A DNA stretch of 64,000 nt. Origin: Parus major. Lineage: Eukaryota; Chordata; Aves; Passeriformes; Paridae. The stretch covers positions 14,516,105 to 14,580,104 of the forward strand of contig NC_031770.1 in the NCBI RefSeq assembly GCF_001522545.3. Reading direction: 5' to 3'. The notes under the pieces were generated by a model, which saw only the letters and a program-made list of their open reading frames with translations, searched no databases and was not told where the DNA came from. Shown here one piece after another: positions 36,401 to 48,048 of this stretch (position 1 is the first letter of the stretch; every line of letters starts with the position of its first letter). The position numbers were made by a program, and so were the translations under genes.

Positions 36401-39400
36401 ACCAACAGGCAGAACAATTACAGCCCTTTTTCCTCTCTCCTCATCACAGATGACTAGTTAAAAGGTGCAGTATCAGAGATTATTACCATGTCCCCAAAAG
36501 GCATAATAATACATTGCAAATTTTCACATCAGTGATTTTTAGGTCTCCTCCTAGAATATGCAGGAGCATAAAGCCAAGGAGTAGGGCTGTTTTCACAGAG
36601 CATTTTTTGCACACCATTCTGTTAATGATGCAAAGCTAACAGCTGGCCCCATAGGGCTGTCCTATCTTTAAATGAACACAAGACTGTACCAGTCTCAGAC
36701 ACTTCAAACAGATAAATCTTAGCTGAAACAGCATAATCAATGCAGCCCAAATCCTATGCCATTCCTATGTGCTGAGGCTCTTTTTTTATATTGCTGGAAC
36801 TGTTTTCCTGCTGAAGTAGGGAATATTTATGGTTCTTCCTCCAACTGCAAATCAAAAGCTATAAATAGCTGCTTGTCCCAACATATGTGGAAGGAGGGTT
36901 CATAGTTGCTGTTCCACATCATCTCTAAACCCCCAAGCAGTAAATGTAAATTAGAAATATTAACACAGAGAAACAAAAGAGTTGTCTTGACACAAGCAGA
37001 AATCCTCCTTCAACTTCAGTGTTTCAGATTCATTGATTTTTGAGGCCAGGAGGAAGGATGAGGCCAACTGGTTGAAAAATGCTGGTATTTTTCCTGAAAA
37101 AAAGTGTGTAAAAATCAGATGCTGGGTCAGCAAGAGATGGGCATCATTAGAAAACTTTTTCTGCAGAGGTAAAGAGCAGCTGCAGGTCATCCTGCCTATG
37201 TCTAGTGCTGGTCTAGCTGCCAGCTACACCCAGGACATGGAAAAAAAACCACTGTACTTCAGCATCCCAGGATTTTCAAATCATATATAAATCATATAGC
37301 CAGGAGTCTGTCACCTGAAAAAATGCTGTGGGGCCACCAAATTTATTTGTTTATTTTTTTTAAACCCAAAGACTGCAGTATTCTCAAGGCAGCCCAAACA
37401 CAAACCCCAAAACCTCAAAGCTACGCAGACTCTCCAGCTGGTATTTTCCCTAGAGCATAATAAATGGGGTTTGCTTTTCCTGCACACAAGAGAGGTTTCA
37501 ACAACAGGAAAGAAGTGCACCTTGACAGCAAGCTGAGGAGCCAGCTGTATCCCAATTTCCCAGCTCCCAGGCAGGAGCTCTCACCACTGCTCTGGCACCT
37601 GGGGGCACACACTGATGGTAGTTAATATACACCTAGGTAAGACTGCAGAGATGTTACCTTCTGGCATGATTTCTACCACCTAAAATACTGTGGAAAATCT
37701 AAGTAGTCTGGAAACAAATGGGCTGTGCAAAGCTGAAAAGGCTGAATTCACTGTCCTGAATTATGGATGGATAATCAGCCACAAAAGAGCATTGTCTGCA
37801 GCTGCACTGGAATTACATTGAGCACTCCCTCTCTTCCAAAATATAAAACTCAGATCCTGTTCAGATTAGAGGGATCATTTATAAGTACTGAATTTACTTC
37901 TATTATCCTGCATTAAAAGATAGTTGATTTTTTTTTCATCTGTGATTTGTAATTATTATGAAATTAATTTTCCTGTTCTAGCATCATACAGCTTACTTTG
38001 CACCAACTCTCTGAGGCACAACACTGCTGCAAGACTGAGACCAGGGAAGCCCTTAGTCCCATTTTATGCTGATACATAGTCTTGGGAGGACTCATATATA
38101 GCTCTCTTTTTATCCCACTATGTTCCCACATCCTTGCAACACCCAGCTCTACCCTGCACATGTAATGTAGAGCAGTTATTTGCACAGGGACTCGTAGTGC
38201 TTAATATCACCTTCCTGATTTGGGCTGAGGAATCCTTGCACTGTAATAGCAGCACTGGATCAGACCAGAGTTCCCCTGCTGGTAGCTGGTGGGATGTTTC
38301 AGGGGATGGAAGAAGAAGCAGGAGCATGTACAGCAATACTTCCATGAAAGCCCCAGCTCTGTGGCTCCAGAACACGGCTGTGCATGGACCTCTCTTCCCT
38401 GAATGAGCTGATTTCTCCTGGGAGCCATTTGAATGACAGACCTCCAGTGGCTGGTGGCAATGAGTTCTGCAATGAATTACGAACCACTTGGAGGAATAAT
38501 TCCGTATTTTAATTTTAAACCTGCCGCCCAGCAGCTTTGTGAGGTGCCTCATGATCTACAAGATCAGCAAATGAACCTTCCCCGTCGTACTGACTTTACT
38601 GATGCTGAGAAGCCATAGACTGTTTAATTACTCCTGGCTGGGATGCCATTCATTAGGCTACCCTTCTCCAAGCCTTTCTAGTCTTATTTTACTTGTAGTA
38701 GAAGTTGGAAAACCACAGTGCCCTTGGGAAGCAGCCTTTTCCCTTGAAAGGACATTTAAAGCCAAGTAACACCATCTGGAGTTAAACACCTTCTGTTTCT
38801 AATAACCTGTGCTAAATAAAAAAAAAAATGCTTGAAAATGAATGGGTTGTGACAATCGAGGCCCAGGATCAGTGTCAGCTGTGTCTGATGTTTTGTACTT
38901 GGCTTCCCATATCCCCTTCACCCTGGCAGAAGCCCTGAGCTGCAATTCCTGCAGGCTCTCTCTCCACTCGAAATCCTGGTTAGCCATGTGTTCACCAAAT
39001 CTCACTCAATTTAGTCCAGCAGTGGCCTACAGATGGGCTTTATTAGTCTGGAAAACAAACTCACTAACTGGGACTGCAGCTACCATCTGGACAGAAATCT
39101 ACTCAGAATGGGATTGCTTTCTTCCCCCTTCCCTCAGTGACACTGCTCCACCCAGCACAGCCTGAGGTACAACCAAGCTGGTTTGAGGTCCCACACCTCA
39201 CTCCTGCTTTTATTCCTTTGCAGCAATGAGGCAGGGGATGCAATAAACAGGAATCAGTTGCAATACCTATGAAGACTGGTACCAGATAAAACTCTTGATC
39301 TCTTATTCTCAAAGTCTTCATCAGAATCACAAGACTTTAGAAGCTTTTGAGGTGTTCAGTGCTTGAAGGACAATGAGGTTCTTGCTCCTGCTGCGGCACC

Positions 39401-41707
39401 AGGGCACTGCCACAGCTGAAACTGCTCCTGGCACAACATCAGGGCAAGACCATGCTGTGGTGTGGCTGCAGAGCAGATTTTTTTTCTACCTAAAATGACA
39501 GGTCAATTCTACTTATCAGTGCAAAGAAAATTGATGCTGACACTCAAAAATATATCCCTCTTTTCATTTCAGATCTCTGGGAATGGCAAAGAGAAAAGTT
39601 GGAGATGGAAGGTAGCTACTGGTGGTCAAAGTGAAAATAAACAGTTGTGATGCATGACAGTATGAGAAGGACAGTCTGTGTTTTACCAAGTATTTTGAAT
39701 CCTGTGAGGCTTGGTGATTTACCCATTATAAAGAACTGGCCATGGGGTTTTTTGGGTTAAGCAGCTGCTGTTGTGACCTGGTTCTCAAAAATTCACACAC
39801 CAAGGCAAGGTATTTCTAATCTATTTTTCTAATTTGTACAAAGTAGGGAGCTGGGTGATAACCCATAAAAGACTGGCAACCTGACCATCCAGACTTTACA
39901 CTAATTAAACATTTTAACAAAGGCATCAGCATCCACGGGTTACAGATTACATAACTTTTTTATTTATCAGTACTCAGTGCCCTATTTGCTAGTTCCAGTC
40001 TCTCATTTCTTGTGCCAATTAGTCTGCATGCTCAGTTCTTCCCTCCATTTGAGCCTGGGGTCTGTTTTGAGTAGGTGGGCAATGGGTTGGTGGCTGTGGT
40101 CTCCCACTGCCAGAGTTACCTTCCCCCCAGTTACTGCTCAGTTCTGCTGACTTCATTCCTGGTGGCTCTGGTCCAGACAAGCCATTCATTTTGGGATTGT
40201 CTTTCCCTTTCCCTTAACACATAAGATTAGCCAAGTGCACAAGGTTCACAATGCAGTTGCTTAATCATAACTGTCCAGCTATTGCTACTGATTAATAACT
40301 AAAAAAGAAAATTGTCAAGTTCAGTTCAGATCTTGAGGGGCTCAAATTTTGAGGGGCTCCATATCAGTGAGGCTTGACAGATTTGACTGTAGGCAAAGGA
40401 AATAGTTATTTAATTATTTTTATTCACTCCTGGTAATTGGAACTGTGTTTAACTCTTCTATAGGCCAACCTCATGGTCACCACTGTAGGGACTGGCTTGG
40501 TGAAGAGTGAAGACTGCAGAGACAGCAACACTCCTGTGCTTGTCAGCAGTGGTTAGACCTCAGATGGGTCCCCCAGACTCCTCTGTGGATATGCACTAAT
40601 GGACAGAGCCACAGGGAGCTTTAATTAAAAAGAAAACAAAAACCAAACCCAAGCAAAACCAGCAACATGAACTGCCCTGGCCCACCGCCAGCACCTCGAC
40701 TTCTCCTTCCCAACCCTTCCACCCAAGGACTAGGAGAGAATATGATGTTTCACCCCTGTTTAATGCCCAATTAGACAAGAACAAATGCACCTCCATTAAG
40801 AAGTGCTAACTGCTGTTTGATTAAGCAGAGTACATTAGCACACACCAAGGCTGGTCACTAAATTAAAATGGGTCCATTTCTCCACCAGAAAAAGCTTTGC
40901 TATTTCTTTGCTCAAACTTTGGCCAGATATCACAGAAGAACAAATGCTTAAGAACCCTACTAGAAGAGATCCACAGGTTGTGTAATACCATGGTTAAATA
41001 ATGTTTGTAAAGCACTTTCTGGAGGAAAAAATTGCCAACTACGATCAATATTATCAACTGGCTTTTCTTTCATCAAGTCCTTGCCAATAATCCTCTCAGT
41101 TTTGTTTTCAGAGTTAAATTAAGCACTTTTGTAGTTCTGTTGGGGACAGCCAAGCAATTATTGCTTTTCAGCTCAGTCCTTCCAGGTTTGGTCTGATTTT
41201 ATCTGGGCTTTGTTTTATAGCTGGCTCCATTCTGTATTAAAAGAGCAGTTGAAGCTGATGACCTTTCCCAGGCTTATCCATATTTAAGATAGTGGGAAGA
41301 AGTGACTGAGAAAGGCATTTAATTAATAGGTCTTTATGGAGGATTGAGAACAATGCTGGAATGCAAGAGTAAGTGCAAACCCAGACACAAAGAAAGAAGG
41401 ATGAAGTATAGAATAAAATTACTAATGATAAACATGATCTCTTTCCTAGATAAGAGATTGATGGGGTTTTTTTTCCAAACCATGATGCACAACACCTCAT
41501 TTTTGTGTGCTTGATGAAGAGCTTCATGGAGAAATATTAGTTGAGGCAGAGAAAAAGAAACTCAACATGAGAGAGGGGACCCACTTAAAGGGTAAATGTT
41601 AAAACACTGAGGTAAAGAGAGCCTTTTGGGATGAAGAAAGGATCTGCTGAAGTTTATTTTGTGGCTCAAGCTTAGAAATATTTATTTCATATCTTGTTTT
41701 TATGCAG
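30439..41707. other. No gene seen over about 11 kb
   Basis: No gene, LTR or CR1 sequence was recognised. AT-rich low-complexity DNA lies at 30600-30720. GC-richer patches with overlapping chance frames lie at 30855-31250, 33660-34120 and 38118-39165 (frames up to 144 codons). The short frame at 38433-38618 retains several CpGs (38479, 38503, 38523, 38582-38585) and could be a conserved element, but its 61-residue translation is not recognisable. T-rich tracts occur at 37345-37362 and 37927-37937. Confidence 0.5.
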
Positions 41708-41747
41708 TACAGTCTCTCCAAAAAGAAGAAGAAAAACAAAGGAGCTG

Positions 41748-42632
41748 GTAAGGAAAGCTTGCTTCAGCTGCTGACAGGACTTGCTGACGAGAATATGCTA
41801 CAGGAAGAAACAGATAAATTTGAGAAATACAGTCTAAGATATTAGTTTAATTGTAAAGCACAACACAAAGAGGAAGATAATTCACTTAGGAACTGCTAAC
41901 AGAATGTTCTCATTTAATTAAAGTTATCATCAGTGGGAACTCATGAGAAAGGGAAAGACATGAACATTATGAAAGAACCAACAAGCAAGCGTAAGAAACC
42001 TTTGTGAAGTTTCTTTCAAGTACATTTCAAGCCTTCAAATTACTTAGAGGGTATGAAAATGCAGCTCTCCAGTGCTTATAAATCAGAATAACTTCTTCTT
42101 AATATCTCATTATCTTTCTGGTGCTTCATTCATGTGTCACAGCCTTTATATGTTGATTGTGTAGCTAATATATCCTTCTCTTTGTTAACTTCTGTTTGGA
42201 AATTGAGATAAATTTACTGTTAAGAAACTGAAGGGAGAGAATTAAGAACAATGGGAAAAACTTGAAGGTAAAAAGGAAGAAAATACAGCAGCTAGCAGGT
42301 CAGGTCTACATTTTCACTCAACCTGTGTGAATCACATAAGAGTGATTCAAAAGAGTGAATGACTCAAAAAAGTGCAGGTGACCACATTGTTATTTGCCTT
42401 CCTGTGAGCTCTGAAGGTTAAATTGCTCCCCTGAGTTTTGAATTTTGCTTACAGAAGGGATTTAAGTGTATTTTTTACATTCCTCACCAACTACCTTGTT
42501 GTGAGTAAAAGAGCAGAACCTGTTTTAGTAAACAAAATACTCTAGAATTTAATTTCAAAGTTTCCCCTGCAGCCAATCAAGGGGCTGTCCAAGTCATAAT
42601 AAAAATTAAGCAATAAAATTGAAGTGCCTGGC
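41748..42632. other. No gene seen; left flank of the LTR
   Basis: AT-rich sequence with A- and G-rich tracts. It ends in ctggc (42628-42632), which is nearly repeated on the other side of the LTR and is therefore the likely left copy of the target-site duplication. Confidence 0.5.
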
Positions 42633-43035
42633 TGTCATGGTTTAACCCCAGGTGACAACTAAGTACCTGCCTGCTCACTCCATTCCCTCTGGCCTGATGT
42701 GGTGGGGGAGAGAATCAGAAAAAGGTAAAACCTGTGGGTTGAGATTAAAACAGTTTAATAATTGAAATACAATATATTACAATAATAACACCATTAAAAA
42801 TGATGACAAAAGGGAGATAACAAAAAGCAAGAGAGGAATAAACCCCAAGTAAACCAACTGATGCCAAATAAAATTGCTCACCACCTGCTGAACAGTGCCC
42901 AGCTGGTCCCTGAGCAGCAGTCGAGCAACAATTAAAACATCAGTGTGTTATCAACATTATTTTCATCCTAAATCCAAAACAGTAGTGAGCCAGCTGCTAA
43001 GAATAATTAACTCTATCCCAGCTGAAGCCAGGCCA
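42633..43035 (-). mobile_element. Solo LTR of a bird endogenous retrovirus, internally deleted
   Basis: The 403-bp stretch runs from tgtcatggtttaacccc to a decayed end at ggcca. The intervening blocks, including gggggagagaatcagaaaaa, gggagataacaaaaag, tgctcaccacctgctga, the cagtgtgttatcaacatt block and attaactctatccc, are those of an LTR family common in songbird genomes. In that family the sense strand is the minus strand here, so the 5' end is at 43035. No gag, pol or env sequence flanks it, so this is a solo LTR left by recombination between two LTRs. Near 42922 the sequence jumps from the gagcagcag block to agcaacaattaaaacatc. By my recollection of the family, this skips the GC-rich central part with the promoter. 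The flanks ctggc and ctgga match at 4 of 5 bases, a plausible eroded target-site duplication. ERVK-like versus ERVL-like placement is not settled. Confidence 0.88.
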
Positions 43036-46000
43036 CTGGAATTCCTCTGTTAGGTCAATTCTCCATCTTGACACAGGTCCTTCACCTGTTTTTACTGGGT
43101 TTGGCGTTTGTGTGGAAGGCAAGCTGGATGCTCCTGGCAGGCTGGGGTCAGTGATGGTGCTGGAGCAGTGCAGCCACAGGAGCAGCAGCACCTTCCTCAT
43201 GGCTGATGGATGATTATGTACCCCTGTGACTCAGGAGAGTGGGGCTGAGAGGCAGGAGAGGCACTTCTCAGGGAAGCATTTCCTGACTCTGGGCTGGGGA
43301 AGCCAGAGCCAGCACAGGCACACCAAACATAACCCTCCTCCCGTGGGAAGCTGTGGTCAGACTGACAGTTCTTGCAAGTTTTTTCATCCTGCACTAACAG
43401 AGGGTGCTGCAGAAGCAAATAAAAGCAGCCAGAAAGCTAATCGATAGGAAGAAATTTTACCTGCATTTATTTTGAGAATTATTTGGGCTCCCATGGAGCA
43501 CAAGGTTTCTCTACACCTCTGACAGATAGTTATCAAACTGTCTTATGCACAGTCAACACCATCACAGAAGCAAACAATTCAAGAGCTCTTTCTATTTGGT
43601 TCATAACTTTATTTTTGGAACAAAATTAGAACTTTGTCAGCCTGAAAACAGCACAATAAAACCAAGAGCATTACTCTTTCCCTGCTTGGTGAAAGCTTTA
43701 TGGCTCACACAGCACGTCTAATCCTTTATGTCCTGTCACTATGATGCATCTAATGAATAATCTCCCTTTCTCCTCTATAATTCACTTGACAGCCAAATAA
43801 TGTATTTTTTAAATCACACAATCTCTTAAGCAGTGTTTTGTCCCCCTTATGCACATCATACATTTGCAGTTAAAACCTCTTCTCTGTTTCAGTACCTTCT
43901 TTCCCCACCCAAATACTCCCTGCCTCCCCAGCACTGCCAATCAGACACTTGTCTACCTCCAAAAAGCACTTTTGTTGGCAGCCCTGCTGCTTGCTCCAGC
44001 TTTTTCTCCTGGGGCAGGACATGCCTTCTCCAGAAACTCTGTCTGCAGACTGACACCTGCAGCCTAATGGCAATGAGGGAAAAAAAAATACCAATTCTCT
44101 TTCTTGTGTAGCCCAGGTGTTCAGCAGAACTGAATACCTGCAGGGTACAGTGATCAGCAGTGAAAAGTAGTGCTAGAAGTTTAAAAGAAGAATATTTGAG
44201 TCTTCTCAGAGAACCAACAGCTTTTTTCTACTATGGGTACTGGAGTAACTAAGAAAAGAGGGATTGGTTTGGGATTTTGTGGGTCAGTTGCAGAGGGAAC
44301 AATTCCTGTGAAGATTGCTTTTAATCAGTCACTTGGCAAAGTGTCCCAAGGATGAGAAAGATTTATTACCTTCACTCTGAGGCTGATATATAAATGGTCT
44401 TAGTCACCTACAGCACAGAGATTTTTAACAGTGGGATTGAAAGGGTCATATGTCCCACTTCCCATCATCTCCACTAACAGCATAAAGTTGGGCAGGAAAA
44501 TTCCAAAAATTAGTAAAGACTGAAATATACTGGTGAAGCAGGGTTGCCCTAAATTCATTGGAACAGGGAGACATAAATTACAGAGATCTGTACCAAAACC
44601 TGCTTTGAGTAGAGGGGAGAAGCAACCCTGCCCACAAAATCTCCTCACAGGACCACACACACACCAGCTGGACAAGTGAATAGCAGTGTAAGAGTGTACC
44701 TGGTAACTACTCACAAATAATTCTAAACTGTCTTAGATGTCCATTTTAAAAATGCACTGTTATCTAGGGTAGCTCTGGGTGAGAAAGGAAAGAAGGTAAA
44801 AACCAAAGAGAAATAAATCGAATTTAGGAAGGAAATTTTTGACTATTGAGGTTTTTTGATACTGAAGTTTTGAGGTCTGAGGCTTTAGTCAGGTTCATAT
44901 ATGTTGAAATGAGCAGATATAGAGCATCCAACACATCTGCAGGTGGAGCAACATATCCACTGGGAGCAGAGCTGCAGAGAGGACTCCAGATGGAGCCTCA
45001 CAGCTGACCCCTACTCTCTGTGTATGTACACCTTTAGTAGCACTAAATGGTACATTTTTACTGTCTTAAATTAACTTTTTGAATGTTGGCTTCCTCTCTA
45101 GCTGGAGAGACAATCTCTCACTACAAAAGGTTCAAGCAATAACTTTCATACAGACCCCTGGCAGCACCGAGTCCTTTCTCAAGCACAGGAGGTTTCCAAC
45201 ACAAGCACAAGTTCAGCTCTCCACAGGCCCCTGGCCAGAGCTCAGCAGCCCATCCTCACCAGCACAGCTGCAAGAGACAGTGCTGCCTTGAAGGAAAACA
45301 CACCTGAGAGACCAAACAGTCCTTCATCCCCTCTAAAATGCGATTCAGCAGCTCCACCTCAAAAGTATGTTAGAGTGGAGATGAGGGGAAATAAGAGAAA
45401 GGAAAAATGGAAATTTACTGTGACATATCCACATTAGTATTATTTGTAATATACATATGTGTAGCACTCCCTTTCATGCTCAGAGCCATTTAATAAAACT
45501 CTAGAAACTGTGATTTAGAATGGATTCTCAAAGAGAAAAAAATAAATTTACATCCCACTCTCTGCATTCCTGACGTGCCACTGAGAGCCTGAGAAGCTTT
45601 TCCTCTTTTAGTACCACTTCTGACATACAATTCCATGTTTTGGGCTCCAAAGCACACACCTGGCTCTCCCAGCACATTTTAACCAAAGCTCTGCCTACCT
45701 TAACCATGGCCTTGTTGAACAGAAACAAGATTTTCACTTTTATTTGTGCTGCAGGAAATGATGTCAGTAGGTTTTCACCATCAATTAATGGCAGGGAAAG
45801 CCACTTTTCCCTACTGTGTCACCTTTCCCTCTTTCTGTCATTCATTGGGTGATGTTGGGAGAGGCTTGCAGTCAGTAACTTGAGGTGTCAGGAGCACTTC
45901 AGCAAACCCTGGAGTTCCACAGTGCTGCTGCAAAGCCATGAGAGCCTGTGACCTGACATGTCCATTAGATGTAGGTGTATGTTGGCAGGCCAAGAATTCT

Positions 46001-47783
46001 GGCAGCAGGTTCAGAACAAGTGTTACCAAAGGCTCCTTAGTCCTTTTTTTTGTTTCCCAAAAACATCTTTAGAGTCCAGTCCTACAAGGCAGATAAAGGA
46101 AACCTTTTTATTCCTTTTAATGAAACTGGGGGGGGCTGACATACATTTCCTGAATGCCTGAAGATGGCAAAGATTAATGAGAAAGGGAGGACAAATAAAT
46201 CATAAGTCTTGTATTTTATAAATAAATTACAAAGTTTTGAGGAACTTTTCCATTCTTCATTTCAGTAACAAGATTAATTCCCAGCTCCTTCTGGAGGACT
46301 GTTCCCCTTGAGCTGAGTGGTGTTTTTTGTTCAGCAGGGAGGATGGAACAGAAGGAGGAAGGGGAAGAGAGGAGAAAAGAGGAGAGAGTGAAATAGATTC
46401 CAGGTTTAATTTCCAAAAATTTTTGTTAACCTTGACAAAAAAAGGATTGAGAAGGTGCTTTCAGTGAATTTCTTTTCTGTTCCCCTGCTTGAGACACTTC
46501 CCCGAAGCATTAAAAGCCCTGTGGACACAATATGTCTGACAAGGAGGCCAAAGTAGCTCCTCCCAACATCTGTTTGGGGCTGTGGACAAGGGACATGTCC
46601 CACAGCAGGAACTGCTCTGCAGAGGTGTCCCCAAAGCCATGACCCAACCTGCTTCACCCCCTGCACAGAGCAGCCCTGCCAAGGGGCACAGGGAGAGGCC
46701 TGAGGGTCTGCAGCCACCCTGACCCTAAACAAAGCAGGGGGAGCAGCTCTGTGGAGCACAGCTCCAGGCACCAGCCTGGACATGGACAGCCCAGAGCTGT
46801 CCCTGTGCTGCCACACTGCTGAGCCCACCACCATCACCTTGGGCTGGCATTGCAGCAGAGAGCTGGGTGTAAGGTCCCACCCTGAGCACCTAAAGAAACC
46901 AGCCAGAGCAGCCTTACACCCCTCTATGTCACCTCACTCTGGTATCTCTAAGAATAAAAGACTGGGAAAACCACTTTGTTTCAGTTTTTAAATTTCACAG
47001 GCCTTCTTGTGAACAGCTCTTTTTTCTCCCGCTCCAGGACTGTACAAGAGAAATATGGAAGGAGGGCACAGGATGGCACTGGTGAGAAAAGGCTCCTGCT
47101 GTGACCTTTGTGGAAACCAGACCAGGTTTAGATGGGTTATTAGCACCCAAAATAGTACAGCCAAAGTGTATTTCATCTGAAGGTCCCTTCAAGGTTCATG
47201 CAAACACCTTGGAGCTGCAATCAGGCACTGCTTAAACAGAGCTACAGCTGACCTTGGCAGAGAAAGTTTCCAAGTGCACAGAGTTTCTGCTGGCCTGTGA
47301 CCATGGCCATGGGTGCAATTGGAAAAAGGTCATTCACAATCCCCTCCAGGGCAGCTCCACCTTTGCTGCAGCACTTCCCATCAGATGCTGCCTCTCTAAC
47401 AATTTGCTTTTCCACTTCTGAATGGCTCCAGTCACCCATGTAAGCAGAGACCAGTTTTCCAGTCTGTGTCCTCAGGTTGTCTCTTGGCTTTCTCCCTCAT
47501 TTTTCAGTGTCTTTTATTCCTTCTTGCAGTTCAAGTGTCCTATATGTAGCAATTTATATATTGGACAGTGAGGCATCTAACAGTTTCTCTTTTTCTCCAC
47601 TGTTTCCTTATTTATATAATGGCCTTTTCCATGGCTGCAATGTGATTTATATACACACCTTTTTTTAAACTTCCAATATCTAACAGAGGCAGAATGCACT
47701 ATTCTTTCTTTCTATGTATTTCTATGTCTTCTTTCTTAAACAAGATGCAAATTACTGGCAAACAGATGCTGCAATACTGAAAT
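43036..47783. other. No gene seen between the LTR and the second CR1
   Basis: Unique sequence. A G/C-rich but CpG-poor patch at 46480-46900 holds a 143-codon minus-strand frame (46406-46837) and shorter shadows with no recognisable domain. A purine-rich tract lies at 46335-46390. Short pyrimidine repeats (ctttctatg-like) occur at 47700-47735 just before the CR1. Confidence 0.55.
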
Positions 47784-48048
47784 TCATAGAATCATAGAAT
47801 ATTCTGAGTTGGAAGGGATCCACAGGAATCATGGAAGTCCAGCTCCTGGCCTTGCACAGAACACCCCAAGGGTCACACCACGTGCCTGAGATCATTGTCC
47901 AAATATTTCTTGAGCTCTGTCAGCCTTGGTGCTGTGACACTGCCCTGGGGAGCCTGCTCCAGTGCCCAGACACCCTCTGGGTGAAAAACCTTTTCCTGAT
48001 ATCCAACCTAAACCTCCCCTGACACAGCTTCATGCCATTCCCTCAGGT
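47784..48048 (-). mobile_element. CR1 LINE 3' end, minus strand, 5'-truncated
   Basis: Read on the plus strand, it begins with the hallmark CR1 terminal repeat in reverse complement (tcatagaatcatagaat). It continues through gagttggaagggatccac, cctggccttgcacagaacac, tgagctctgtcagccttgg, ctggggagcctgctccag, ccctctgggtgaaaaacc and gacacagcttcatgcc, and stops near 48048. The element therefore runs on the minus strand and has lost everything 5' of this point. By eye it keeps the family pattern more closely than the copy at 22459, so it may be younger. The short plus-strand frame at 47831-48022 is antisense CR1 and not a gene. Confidence 0.97.

Noticed and set aside
38118..38552. 144-codon minus-strand open frame
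   Set aside because: It overlaps at least four other frames on both strands, and no family or targeting features were recognised.
46406..46837. 143-codon minus-strand frame in a GC-richer patch
   Set aside because: Elevated GC lowers stop-codon frequency. The patch is CpG-poor, has no promoter-like features, and the translation is unrecognised.
47831..48022. Short plus-strand open frame
   Set aside because: It lies wholly within the minus-strand CR1 element and is antisense repeat sequence.
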